Positions 1 to 7,813 of a DNA stretch of 47,707 bases are shown here, in pieces. The translations under genes were made by a program, and so were the position numbers. The notes below the pieces were generated by a model. The model had not been told where the DNA came from, did not search any database, and worked only from the letters and a program-made list of their open reading frames with translations. The stretch is from Candidatus Epulonipiscium sp. (GTDB lineage: Bacteria > Bacillota_A > Clostridia > Lachnospirales > Cellulosilyticaceae), in assembly GCA_012841565.1 (NCBI GenBank), contig DUUM01000112.1:1-47707 (forward strand). Direction: 5' to 3'. Every line of letters begins with the position of its first letter. Position 1 is the first letter of the stretch.

Positions 1-124
1 TAATAAACTGAAAGAATTTGCCAAGATGATAGGTGTAATGACGGAGTGTATCAGGTGAATAATTTCGAATACTTAGCGCCAAGGTGATTTGATCAATAAG
101 ATAAGAAAAATTAGATTGTGACAT
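1..124 (-). CDS. Tyrosine recombinase/integrase, N-terminal part (cut by window edge)
   Basis: The minus strand is open from an ATG at 124-122 to the window edge, giving 41 codons. A good ribosome site (AAGGAGT) precedes the ATG. The peptide begins MSQSNFSYLID and contains SIRNYSPDTLRHYTYHLGKF. This matches the start of the SAM-like core-binding domain of phage/XerD-type integrases, in which a 'YSxxTlxxYxxxLxxF' pattern is typical. The catalytic domain (R-HxxR-Y) would lie outside the window, so activity cannot be judged. It is divergent from the VOC gene at 272. An integrase here fits the decayed genes that follow and suggests the left flank borders a mobile or recombining segment. The family call is by pattern only. 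Confidence 0.72.
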   Translation of the reverse strand, partial: MSQSNFSYLIDQITLALSIRNYSPDTLRHYTYHLGKFFQFI

Positions 125-145
125 AGTCTTAACTCCTTTTATAAT
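116..145 (+). promoter_or_regulatory. Candidate promoter for the VOC gene
   Basis: TTGTGA (116-121), an 18-base spacer and TATAAT (140-145). It overlaps the first codons and ribosome site of the divergent integrase, so the two genes may interfere. A near-palindrome, ATGGATTATAACCAT, lies just downstream at 144-158. Confidence 0.4.
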
Positions 146-271
146 GGATTATAACCATATAGTACTCCTGATATTCAGGCAAAGTAATAGTAAAATCTTA
201 TATAAAGCTATTTATTCTAGATGGCTCTGATTTGAATAGCCAAATAAAATACAATAAAGGGGGAAATATGT

Positions 272-640
272 ATGTTTACTAACTGTCTTCAAATTTTTCC
301 AAGTTCTGATATGAATAAGACATCAGGATTCTATGAACTCCTTGGCTTCAGAGCAGTAAGTTATCTTGACTCTGTGGAACCTCATATTTGTCTATATAAG
401 GATCGAATAGAGATAGTTTTAACAAAATCAAATCAAGAATATATAGTGCCTAATCGAGAAATTCATGGATATGGATATGATGCATATTTAATTACAGATA
501 ACCAAGAGGAAATGGAGAAAGGTTTTAGTGAATTAGGAGTTAAAATTGTACGATCTCTATCAACGACAGATTACAACAATAAGGAATTTGTTTTTGAAGA
601 TATAGATAGAAGATGGATTGCGGTTGGTAAGAAACAATGA
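272..640 (+). CDS. VOC/glyoxalase-fold small protein
   Basis: This 122-residue protein has the single-module layout of the vicinal oxygen chelate superfamily (glyoxalase, bleomycin and fosfomycin resistance proteins). It has an N-terminal 'FYELLGFRAVSYLD' helix-strand, a central 'HICLYKDRIEIVLTK' strand pair and a C-terminal strand ending in 'FVFEDIDRRWIAVG'. His and Glu in these strands could be metal ligands. The start is the ATG at 272, behind AAAGGGGG; an overlapping ATG at 268 stops after four codons. Substrate is not predictable. It stands alone between an integrase start and a channel pseudogene, so it may be a cargo or leftover gene. Confidence 0.7.
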   Translation: MFTNCLQIFPSSDMNKTSGFYELLGFRAVSYLDSVEPHICLYKDRIEIVLTKSNQEYIVPNREIHGYGYDAYLITDNQEEMEKGFSELGVKIVRSLSTTDYNNKEFVFEDIDRRWIAVGKKQ

Positions 641-661
641 ATAGGGTGGAATAATCGTTGA

Positions 662-976
662 TTAGTATTAACCTATTTTATTAATACAAATGGCTTTATT
701 TATACCATATACATCTCAGCGGTTACTGTGATATTAAGCACCATTGGAATATATTTTATTGAGTTCAAGCAGCTTGGAATGACCATAGGAGATTCTCTAT
801 GGTGGAGTTTTGTAACAGCGAGTACTGTTGTATTAATACTTATTGGAATAGGATTTGTTGGAATGCTGACTGGAACTATTGCTACATATTTTTTGCAATT
901 TAAAAAGGTTGCAAAGATTGATTCTAAATCTAAAGCAATAATAGATATTTCATATTTGTGGATTGGACTGTTGTAG
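662..976 (+). pseudogene. Two-helix K+ channel pseudogene lacking the selectivity filter
   Basis: The frame is open from just after a TGA at 659-661 and has no good start; the first initiator-type codon is a GTG at 728. The peptide runs through an outer helix (YFINTNGFIYTIYISA), a pore-helix motif (DSLWWSFVTASTV) and an inner helix (GIGFVGMLTGTIATYF). These are the parts of the Ion_trans_2 potassium channel family. In intact members the pore helix is followed by T-V-G-Y-G-D and about 15 further residues. Here STV runs directly into VLILIGIGF, so the filter and the start of the inner helix are deleted in frame. The 5' end is also missing. It cannot form a K+-selective pore. Confidence 0.78.
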
Positions 977-1099
977 ATTACTGGTAAGGCTTAGCCAACC
1001 ACCATTACAGAGCGTTGTGTCGTTGTCAATTTAAATATTAATGGCTATAAAAATCATATGAAGTTTTAAGCATATAAGCTAGCTAGGCTAGTAGATAAA

Positions 1100-1159
1100 A
1101 AAATACCCCACCGGATATCCTTTAGTTTGTAGGTTAAGGAATACGGGGTGGGGTATTTT
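1100..1159 (-). terminator. Terminator after the SDR gene
   Basis: Perfect 13-bp arms at 1100-1112 (AAAATACCCCACC) and 1147-1159. On the minus strand the hairpin ends in a run of seven T. It lies 10 bases past the stop of the minus-strand SDR gene. The plus-strand tail also carries four T, so weak bidirectional action is possible. Confidence 0.85.
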
Positions 1160-1169
1160 GGGTAGGTTA

Positions 1170-2030
1170 TTATTGCCCTTTGAAGAAGTTAACGTCGGGA
1201 TTTTGACCATCTAGGATTGTTTTGACGCGCAGACCGACGAGAGGGTTGTAGTCTGGGTGGGTCAAAATGTAGAAGCTTTCGTCTTCGATGCCTTGAAATA
1301 CGTTCATGCCGATGGAGTCGATAGGCATACCTGTTGTAATAACATGGTTTGCACCTCTTTGGCCTGCTTGGTAGGCTGGGCTAGTGTAGTAAGGATCATT
1401 TTTGTCCATGGCGAATTTTCCTTCACGTCTTGAGTCGCAATGATGGAGATCTGTTTGAATATAGCCTGGACAGAAAACGGAAAGCTTTATTTTGCCACCG
1501 AGTTCTTGAAGTTGGTAGTTGACGGATTCACTGAGTCCGACGTTTCCAAACTTTGTCATGTGGTAGGTAGGCATAGCAGGGGAACTCACGAGTCCTGCAA
1601 TGCTAGCTACGTTTACAATATGACAGTCTGTATCTTGCTCTAGCATGATGGGTACGAATGCTTTTAGACCATATAGGGTGCTGTTAAGGTTGGACTGAAT
1701 AATGTAGTCCATATCTTTAATTGGAAGTTCCCAAACCTTACCACTTACAACAACACCTGCGTTGTTGACTAACAGATCAACTTGTCCAAATTGGCTAATT
1801 GTTTCTTTTGCAACTTGTTCAACTTGGTCATATTCGGTTGCATCTGAAAGAAGTGCAAGAACCTCTGCGCCCATTTCTTTAAGCTCAGATTCAGTTTTAG
1901 CGAGGTTTTCCTTGTCAATATCTGTTATAACAACTTTCATGCCTCTTGTCACAGCTTCTATAGCAAGTGCTTTTCCAATACCATTGGCGCCACCTGTAAT
2001 AACAGCTACTTTATCTTTGAAAATTTTCAT
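1170..2030 (-). CDS. Short-chain dehydrogenase/reductase (classical SDR)
   Basis: This is a 286-residue NAD(P)-dependent oxidoreductase of the classical SDR family. The Rossmann motif TGGANGIG is at residues 12-19, NNAG at 89-92, and the catalytic set is N114, S143, Y156 and K160 (YHMTK). Asp37 at the end of strand 2 (VVITD) favours NAD(H) over NADP(H). I place the start at 2030 because GGAGG sits just before that ATG. A longer reading to 2111 would run into the coding sequence of the upstream gene. The gene follows the flavin reductase stop by only 10 bases, so the two are one operon. A carbonyl/alcohol step paired with the enoate reductase is likely; the substrate is unknown. Confidence 0.9.
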   Translation of the reverse strand: MKIFKDKVAVITGGANGIGKALAIEAVTRGMKVVITDIDKENLAKTESELKEMGAEVLALLSDATEYDQVEQVAKETISQFGQVDLLVNNAGVVVSGKVWELPIKDMDYIIQSNLNSTLYGLKAFVPIMLEQDTDCHIVNVASIAGLVSSPAMPTYHMTKFGNVGLSESVNYQLQELGGKIKLSVFCPGYIQTDLHHCDSRREGKFAMDKNDPYYTSPAYQAGQRGANHVITTGMPIDSIGMNVFQGIEDESFYILTHPDYNPLVGLRVKTILDGQNPDVNFFKGQ

Positions 2031-2040
2031 ATTGGCCTCC

Positions 2041-3978
2041 TTATAAAATATATGCTTTTTCCATTCCACTTTCCATTGCTTGTCCGATACGTGCTGGCTG
2101 TTTAGCATCACCTAGAACAAATACATTGCTAAAATTATCTTTAAAAGTCTGAACCTGCTCATTATTTACTTTAACTCCGAGTGAAAGGATAACAGCATCA
2201 GCGTCCATTGTGGATACTTTATTTGAGAATGTGTTAAGAACGTGAATACCTGTTTCAGTAATTTCCATTAATCTAAGACGAGGAATCATGTTAACATGGT
2301 GCTTTTTAAGACGCATGGTTACATCAATCACATTTACTTTATAGGCGCCTTTTGCAATCTCGTTTTGCATTTCAATAACAGTTACCGTGTTATTCATTTC
2401 AGCTAGATATTCTGCTGTTTCAAGTCCAGTTAAACCACTACCAACGACAATCGCCTTTTTATCTTTTAGCACAACTCTGCCACTTAAGATATCTTCGATT
2501 GTACAGACGTTTTTGCCATCAACACCAGGTATGGTAGGAATGTTTGGTTCTGCACCTTGTGCTACAAATACAGCATATGGGTCTAGAACTTTGATTGCTT
2601 CAACTGTTGCAGCAGTATTCATTCTTACTTCCACATGAAGGCGCTTCATTTCAGATTCTAAATGATTTAAAAAGCCATCAAGTTTTGTTTTAAGAGGAGG
2701 CTTGCTTCCAAGATATACGGAACCACCTAGCACATCTCTTGCTTCAAAAAGAACAGGTTTAAATCCACGCTCTGCTAAAGTGATAGCACTTTGCATGCCA
2801 GCAGGACCTCCACCAACAATGGCAACCACGCGGTCATTGCCGGTTTTCTCAAGCTTGTCAAATTCCATTTCTCTCCCCACTTTAGGATTAACGGCACATT
2901 TTAGACGCTTGCCTGACATTAATTCTTCTATACAGTATAAGCAAGAAACGCAGGGTCTGATTTCATCATGACGGTTTTGCTCAGCTTTATTTGCCCATTC
3001 AGGATCGGCTAATTGGCCACGGCCGATAGCTACAAAATCTAAGTTATCTTCCTCTAATAAAGTGTTGGCAAAGTTAGGGGTGCGAATAACGTTACAGGCT
3101 ATAACGGGAATCTTAACGGCAGCTTTAATAGCTTTGGCAAGATGACGTTTCCAGCCTTCAGGATATGAAATTGGTTCAATAATTGTGAGTACAGAGTCAT
3201 AAGTACCTGAACTGACGTTAATGGCATCAACACCAATACTTTCGAGTGTTCTAGCTATTTTAGTAGCTTCATCAAGTTTTAAACCACCATCCAGGAATTC
3301 ATCTCCATCTATTCTTACTGAAATAGGGAAGTTTTTACCACAAATATGTTTGATACCCGTAATGATTTCAGTTATAAAACGCATTCTATTTTGGAGATTT
3401 CCCCCGTACTTATCGGTTCTTAGATTAGTAAGTGGGCTTAAAAATTGCCCAATCAGATAGCCGTGAGCAGCGTGAAGTTCAACGCCATCAGCGCCAGCAA
3501 CTTGAACGATTTTTGCCCCTTTTACAAAAGCTTTTACTAATCCTTCAACTTCAGTAGTTTCAAGTGCACGAGGCATTTCACCGATAACATTTGACATAAC
3601 TGCACTAGGCGCAACGATTTGTCTGCCACCAATAAAACTTGCATGAGATTGTCTTCCAGGGTGGTGAAGTTGGAAGAATATTCTTGAATCATAACGGTGA
3701 ACAGCTTTTACTAACTTTTCTAGCCTTGGGATTTGGTAAGTTTCAGTTGCACAGAGTTGATTTTGAGTTCCAACACCGTACTCATCATCGATTCTTGTGA
3801 TTTCAGTGATTATTAATCCACATCCACCTTTTGCACGTTCCTCGTAATAACGAATGATTTCATCTGATGCTTCCCCAGTAGAGGTTGCAAAAGATGTGCC
3901 GATAGCAGGCATAACAATTCGGTTTTTGAGCTCTAAAGTGCCAATTTTACCAGGTGTAAATAGTTTATTCTTTCCCAT
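2041..3978 (-). CDS. Old-yellow-enzyme/FAD reductase (2,4-dienoyl-CoA reductase/BaiCD-like)
   Basis: This 645-residue iron-sulfur flavoprotein has an N-terminal FMN-binding OYE barrel (about 1-335, with HAAHGYLIGQFLSP). A cysteine cluster follows at C343, C346, C349 and C361, probably for a 4Fe-4S centre. Then come an FAD-binding GGGPAG (389-394) and a second dinucleotide-binding GSGLTG for NAD(P)H. This is the architecture of 2,4-dienoyl-CoA reductase FadH, trimethylamine dehydrogenase and clostridial BaiCD/BaiH. The family reduces activated C=C bonds or demethylates amines. The cluster spacing is C-x2-C-x2-C-x11-C; from memory, FadH-type enzymes have x3 in the middle. It is first gene of an operon with the SDR, divergent from a PucR-type regulator. 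Substrate cannot be read from sequence. Confidence 0.9.
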   Translation of the reverse strand: MGKNKLFTPGKIGTLELKNRIVMPAIGTSFATSTGEASDEIIRYYEERAKGGCGLIITEITRIDDEYGVGTQNQLCATETYQIPRLEKLVKAVHRYDSRIFFQLHHPGRQSHASFIGGRQIVAPSAVMSNVIGEMPRALETTEVEGLVKAFVKGAKIVQVAGADGVELHAAHGYLIGQFLSPLTNLRTDKYGGNLQNRMRFITEIITGIKHICGKNFPISVRIDGDEFLDGGLKLDEATKIARTLESIGVDAINVSSGTYDSVLTIIEPISYPEGWKRHLAKAIKAAVKIPVIACNVIRTPNFANTLLEEDNLDFVAIGRGQLADPEWANKAEQNRHDEIRPCVSCLYCIEELMSGKRLKCAVNPKVGREMEFDKLEKTGNDRVVAIVGGGPAGMQSAITLAERGFKPVLFEARDVLGGSVYLGSKPPLKTKLDGFLNHLESEMKRLHVEVRMNTAATVEAIKVLDPYAVFVAQGAEPNIPTIPGVDGKNVCTIEDILSGRVVLKDKKAIVVGSGLTGLETAEYLAEMNNTVTVIEMQNEIAKGAYKVNVIDVTMRLKKHHVNMIPRLRLMEITETGIHVLNTFSNKVSTMDADAVILSLGVKVNNEQVQTFKDNFSNVFVLGDAKQPARIGQAMESGMEKAYIL

Positions 3979-4093
3979 TTTATGTACCTTCCTTCTTTTC
4001 TCATATGATTACCTTTATAAAGGGCTTGTTAAAACTATAACACTAGCTGGGGAAACAAGATATGTATGAAAGTCCAAAAAAAACTTAACAGAC

Positions 4094-4125
4094 TATGCAC
4101 TATGCACTGTGCAGCGTGCTATAAT
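4094..4125 (+). promoter_or_regulatory. Tandem heptad repeats and -10 box before the PucR-type gene
   Basis: Four adjacent 7-base units occupy 4094-4121: TATGCAC, TATGCAC, TGTGCAG and CGTGCTA. They contain an 11-base palindrome, TGCACTGTGCA (4103-4113). The last unit overlaps a TATAAT at 4120-4125. No good -35 hexamer is present where one is expected, so the repeats occupy the -35 region. This is a candidate regulator site in the divergent control region. Confidence 0.5.
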
Positions 4126-4148
4126 GATAATTAAAGGGGGAAAGGTCT

Positions 4149-5681
4149 ATGAGTGTTACATTTAAAGATATTTATCATCAACTAGAAAAAAATGTTATAA
4201 GGTCCAATTTAGTAGAAAAGTTGGCAGAAATAGAATTAACGGAAGTTAGATTGTTAGTTAAAAATCAAGGAAAATTCAAAAAAGGCGCAGTTTACGTAGG
4301 TACCATGAGCTTTATTCATAAACATAGTATTGCATTAAAGGATGCTAATCTCATCGTGATCAATGATTCAACAGAACCTTTTGATCTAACTTCTGCAGGT
4401 GTGAATGCGTCTATTGAACTGGATAATAGCTGTGATTTATTCGAGAGTTTTAATATGATTAGTGAAGTTTTTAATGACAATATAAAAATAAATAATATAC
4501 GTGAATCTGAAGATCTTTATCAGGTGGCAGATAGGGCGGCTAAATTACTGAAAAATCCTATTATTTTTATTGATAGTAGCTACAGAGTACTGGCTCATTC
4601 AAAGACTCACCCCATAATGGATACAGTGTGGAAAGATAATATAGAAAAAGGATATTGCTCTTATGAATTCATTGCCTATGTCCGCAATATGAAGGATGTA
4701 AAACAAGCGTTTAATAATTCAACACCCTTTATTTTAAGCTGCTACAAAAGCCCCTTTAAAAGGTATGCCTCAAAGTTCTTTTTAGGTGGGAAATTAGTGG
4801 GGCACATGATTGTACTCATGGAAAATGAGGAGCTGGATGCCAGAGAAAGAGAGCTTGTAATGGAAATATCACAAATTGCAGCCATCTCTTTTCAAAACAA
4901 TTTAAGTAAAAAGAATTTAAATCATTTGGGATATGAAAACTTTCTAATGGATCTGATAGACAATAAAATCACAGATTTAGAAACGTTAAACGAAAAGATT
5001 AAGATCTATGATGAAAGTTTCAGGAGTCAGATGGTTATTTTAGCTCTAGAAATAAGTGGATTTGATGCATCGCAAAGGCCAGTAGGTTATCTTTCTAAGG
5101 AAATTGAAAAGATATTAAATAGAAGACATATTTATTATGAAAATCAGATAGTGGTTTTGTATGATTTTAACCACACTAATTTTGAGAATATAGATACCGT
5201 AAAACACTTAAAGGAGTTTGCCTTAGAAAACAACGTAATCATCGGAGTTAGCAATGTGTTTTCGGATTTGACCTTAAGCCGAAAGTATTATTTAGAAGCT
5301 AAAAAAGCCATTGAGCTAAGGGAAAAAATGGACAATCCAGATCAGCTCATAGAATTTAAAGATGTGGGATTCTATGCGCTTCTGAATGAAGCTGAGGGGC
5401 TTGGGATTGATGTGGAAGCATATATTCACCCTAGTTTAAGGGTTTTAAGATTATATGATCAGGCAAATCAGACGGATTTGTATAATACTTTATTTATGTA
5501 TTTGAAGACTAATCAAAATTCTGTTTATACGGGTAGTGAGTTGTTTTTGCATAGAAATACGGTGAAATATCGGATTGATAAGATTGTGGAGATTACGGGG
5601 ATTGATTTGGCGAGTGCTTATGAGGTGTTTAGTTTGATGTTTTCTTATAGGACTGTAGGGTTTAGGTTGAATGTATCTTAA
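4149..5681 (+). CDS. PucR-family transcriptional regulator
   Basis: The 510-residue protein ends in the PucR-type helix-turn-helix (about 455-500, including ELFLHRNTVKYRIDKI and EITGIDL). That pattern is diagnostic of the HTH_30 group, which includes CdaR and PucR. The middle (about 120-260) resembles a GAF-like ligand-sensing region (RVLAHSKTHP, GHMIVLMENEELDARE), and 270-420 fits a GGDEF-like CdaR fold. Such proteins usually activate catabolic genes in response to a pathway metabolite. It is divergent from the OYE/SDR operon across 170 bases, which makes it the probable regulator of that operon. The start ATG follows AAAGGGGGAAAGG. Confidence 0.85.
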   Translation: MSVTFKDIYHQLEKNVIRSNLVEKLAEIELTEVRLLVKNQGKFKKGAVYVGTMSFIHKHSIALKDANLIVINDSTEPFDLTSAGVNASIELDNSCDLFESFNMISEVFNDNIKINNIRESEDLYQVADRAAKLLKNPIIFIDSSYRVLAHSKTHPIMDTVWKDNIEKGYCSYEFIAYVRNMKDVKQAFNNSTPFILSCYKSPFKRYASKFFLGGKLVGHMIVLMENEELDARERELVMEISQIAAISFQNNLSKKNLNHLGYENFLMDLIDNKITDLETLNEKIKIYDESFRSQMVILALEISGFDASQRPVGYLSKEIEKILNRRHIYYENQIVVLYDFNHTNFENIDTVKHLKEFALENNVIIGVSNVFSDLTLSRKYYLEAKKAIELREKMDNPDQLIEFKDVGFYALLNEAEGLGIDVEAYIHPSLRVLRLYDQANQTDLYNTLFMYLKTNQNSVYTGSELFLHRNTVKYRIDKIVEITGIDLASAYEVFSLMFSYRTVGFRLNVS

Positions 5682-5696
5682 GAAAAACGTATAATA
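5668..5696 (+). promoter_or_regulatory. Sigma-A-type promoter for the signal peptidase gene
   Basis: TTGAAT (5668-5673), a 17-base spacer and TATAAT (5691-5696). The -35 lies inside the last codons of the PucR-type gene and the start codon is about 90 bases downstream. Confidence 0.6.
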
Positions 5697-5785
5697 TAAT
5701 TAGATGTAGTATACAAAATTAAAAAGAAATAGTTTAATGGGAATAATTTAAACAAAATAAAAATAATTTGTTAGGAAGTGAAAGT

Positions 5786-6358
5786 ATGAAAGATAAGTTG
5801 AGTGATGAAAATAAAATCCCCAAAAACAATAAACGAGACTGGATTGAAACAATAATGATAGGAATTGTCGTTATTGTGATAAATGTTTTTTTCTTTAACA
5901 TTACCGTTGTAAGAGGAGATTCCATGAATCCAACTCTAGGGGATGGTGATAGGTTGATATTAAAAAAATATGAAACATTATTGAACATTGAAGAATATAA
6001 CAAAGGAGACATAGTGGCATTCAAATCCCCAATAGATAAAGACAACAGATTTTTTATCAAAAGGGTTGTTGGTATCCCTGGAGATAAAATAAATATTATA
6101 GAGGGAAACTTATATATAAATGATGAATATATAAAGGAACCTTATGTTGAAAATGAATGCTTTACCGAGTCACTCTCATACGGCGCAAACTTTATAGTCC
6201 CGGAAGATCAGATTTTTGTAATAGGAGATAATAGATCCCCGGGGGGAAGTAATGATAGTAGAAGTTTTGGAAGTATATCTATAAAAGAAATAAAAGGGAA
6301 AGTAGTGCTTAGAATTTTCCCTTTTAATAAAATAGGCAAGGCATTAGATAATAGATAG
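5786..6358 (+). CDS. lepB: Signal peptidase I
   Basis: This 190-residue, single-pass membrane serine protease cleaves signal peptides from exported proteins on the outer face of the membrane. It has a cytoplasmic N-terminus, one helix (about 20-40), the nucleophile Ser46 in RGDSMNPTL, and the general base Lys92 in FFIKRVVGIPGD. The box GDNRSPGGSNDSRSFG near the C-terminus is the usual GDNR...DSR-FG signature. I use the ATG at 5786, preceded by AGGAAGTG, rather than a TTG 18 bases upstream. The length matches Gram-positive type I peptidases. The CPBP protease gene lies downstream on the same strand. Confidence 0.93.
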   Translation: MKDKLSDENKIPKNNKRDWIETIMIGIVVIVINVFFFNITVVRGDSMNPTLGDGDRLILKKYETLLNIEEYNKGDIVAFKSPIDKDNRFFIKRVVGIPGDKINIIEGNLYINDEYIKEPYVENECFTESLSYGANFIVPEDQIFVIGDNRSPGGSNDSRSFGSISIKEIKGKVVLRIFPFNKIGKALDNR

Positions 6359-6438
6359 TACTAGGTAAAAGCAACCAATGATATATAATTTTAGGGGGAT
6401 AGCCATAATGTCAAAAGTTAATTTTGAAGGAGGCATAA

Positions 6439-7140
6439 ATGAAAGGGGTAAAATGTTTTTTTGAGACGGATGAAAGATATAAATTAACGGTCAATAGCTA
6501 TGTGAGAATAGATGGCGTTTTTGCAGTAATCGCTTACTTGTTAGTGATGGTTGTTTATTATATTATAGGGAAAATTTATGCTAATAACAGCTTCAACTTG
6601 GGGAGCCAAGTTAATGTGTTATTAGCGGTAGTGTGTATTATCTATATATTGATTAGAAAGCAAACAATGGAATCAATTGGTTTTGGAAAACGTAATATTA
6701 TTAAATCTATAAAACTTGGAATTATTGCTGCGTTCATTATTTTTTTAGTTAATCTCATTCCAGGTATTGTTGGTGGAAGGCAGCTAAATTCAATTTCAAA
6801 ATTGGGTTCTAAGTTTCTCTACTATTTTATTATAATAGCACTTGTAGAAGAGATTGTTTTTAGAGGATTTATTCAAACTAGAATTTACGGCATATGCAAG
6901 AAACCTATAATTGGTATTCTAATAACAGCATTTATGTTTATGTCCATACACATTCCTTTTCAGATGGGAAAGTCACATATGGATTTTCTTACATACTTAT
7001 TAAACAATTTCGCCACACTCATATTTACATTTGGTTGGCACGTCATATTCAATTTTATGTATGTAAAATATAACTCTATAGCAGCGCCGTTGATTTTTCA
7101 TACGATCATGAATTGGAGCAATTATTTGTTCATTGGGTGA
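6439..7140 (+). CDS. CPBP-family intramembrane metalloprotease
   Basis: This 233-residue multi-pass protein has all three motifs of the CPBP (Abi/Rce1-like) glutamic-type intramembrane proteases: E137-E138-x3-R142 (EEIVFR), F167-x3-H171 (FMSIH) and H201-x3-N205 (HVIFN). Members cleave prenylated or other membrane-bound peptides; in Bacillota several act in bacteriocin self-immunity or maturation. No bacteriocin-like gene is obvious nearby, so the role is open. The start ATG follows AGGAGG. A short reading frame (6408-6464, 18 codons, MSKVNFEGG...) overlaps the start and could be a leader, but its coding value is doubtful. Confidence 0.87.
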   Translation: MKGVKCFFETDERYKLTVNSYVRIDGVFAVIAYLLVMVVYYIIGKIYANNSFNLGSQVNVLLAVVCIIYILIRKQTMESIGFGKRNIIKSIKLGIIAAFIIFLVNLIPGIVGGRQLNSISKLGSKFLYYFIIIALVEEIVFRGFIQTRIYGICKKPIIGILITAFMFMSIHIPFQMGKSHMDFLTYLLNNFATLIFTFGWHVIFNFMYVKYNSIAAPLIFHTIMNWSNYLFIG

Positions 7141-7245
7141 ATGTAGAATACATGACAGGATTTAAGACGATAGATAATTGGATGATGATAACAGAAAGAT
7201 AATAACAAAAAGATAATATAAGGGTTCATAAATATAGGGGGCATT

Positions 7246-7773
7246 ATGGAAGCAATTACACTGATTTTTCCTACAAAGGAATATGAAACACAAGTTATGG
7301 CGTATAAAAAAGAATTTGAAAAAACTGGGGATAGTATGGATGGTACAGCTGGACTAAGTAACGCTGTAAGTTTTGATGAATGGTTTTCTGCCGTCATAGA
7401 TAATTCAACAGAAGAAACTGTAAGAACTGGGCTCGTTCCAGCATCTACCTATTTAGCAATCAGGAATGAGGACCAAAGAGTGGTTGGAATGGTAGATATC
7501 CGTCACATATTAAATAATTACTTATTTCAATTTGGTGGGCATATTGGGTACAGTGTAAGGAAATCAGAGCGTAAGAAAGGATATGCAAAAGAAATGCTGG
7601 GCTTGGCATTGGAAAAATGCAGAGATAGGAATATGGGGAAAGTCCTTATTACTTGTGATAAGCAAAATATAGCATCATCAAAAACTGTTATCTACAATGG
7701 CGGTGTATTAGAAAATGAAGTTTTAGAAGGAGAAGGAATTACTCAGAGGTATTGGATCTCGTTAGGGGAATAA
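7246..7773 (+). CDS. GNAT-family N-acetyltransferase
   Basis: This 175-residue protein has the GNAT fold: strand 4 'VVGMVDIRH', then the acetyl-CoA pyrophosphate loop in 'HIGYSVRKSERKKGYAKEML', the R/K-x-x-G-Y/A motif A of the family, and 'VLITCDKQNIASSKTVIYNGGVLE' for strand 5 and its helix. The Asn and Ser after 'CDKQN' are standard. It probably acetylates a small molecule or an amine on a peptide; the acceptor is not predictable. The start is the ATG after ATAGGGGG. It follows the CPBP gene at about 100 bases on the same strand. Confidence 0.85.
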   Translation: MEAITLIFPTKEYETQVMAYKKEFEKTGDSMDGTAGLSNAVSFDEWFSAVIDNSTEETVRTGLVPASTYLAIRNEDQRVVGMVDIRHILNNYLFQFGGHIGYSVRKSERKKGYAKEMLGLALEKCRDRNMGKVLITCDKQNIASSKTVIYNGGVLENEVLEGEGITQRYWISLGE

Positions 7774-7813
7774 AATATGCTATTTTATTATGCAAGGGAT
7801 AAGGAGTAAGCCA

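Noticed and set aside
2041..3978. Part of a bile-acid 7-dehydroxylation (bai) operon
   Set aside because: Only the reductase and an SDR resemble bai products; baiB, baiE, baiF and baiG counterparts are absent.
6408..6464. 18-codon reading frame overlapping the CPBP gene start
   Set aside because: It has a GGGGG site and an ATG, but the length and lack of any pattern make it indistinguishable from chance; mentioned only under the CPBP gene.
6439..7140. CPBP protease as an abortive-infection (Abi) phage-defence gene
   Set aside because: The family name includes Abi, but no defence genes flank it and the motifs only support a membrane protease.
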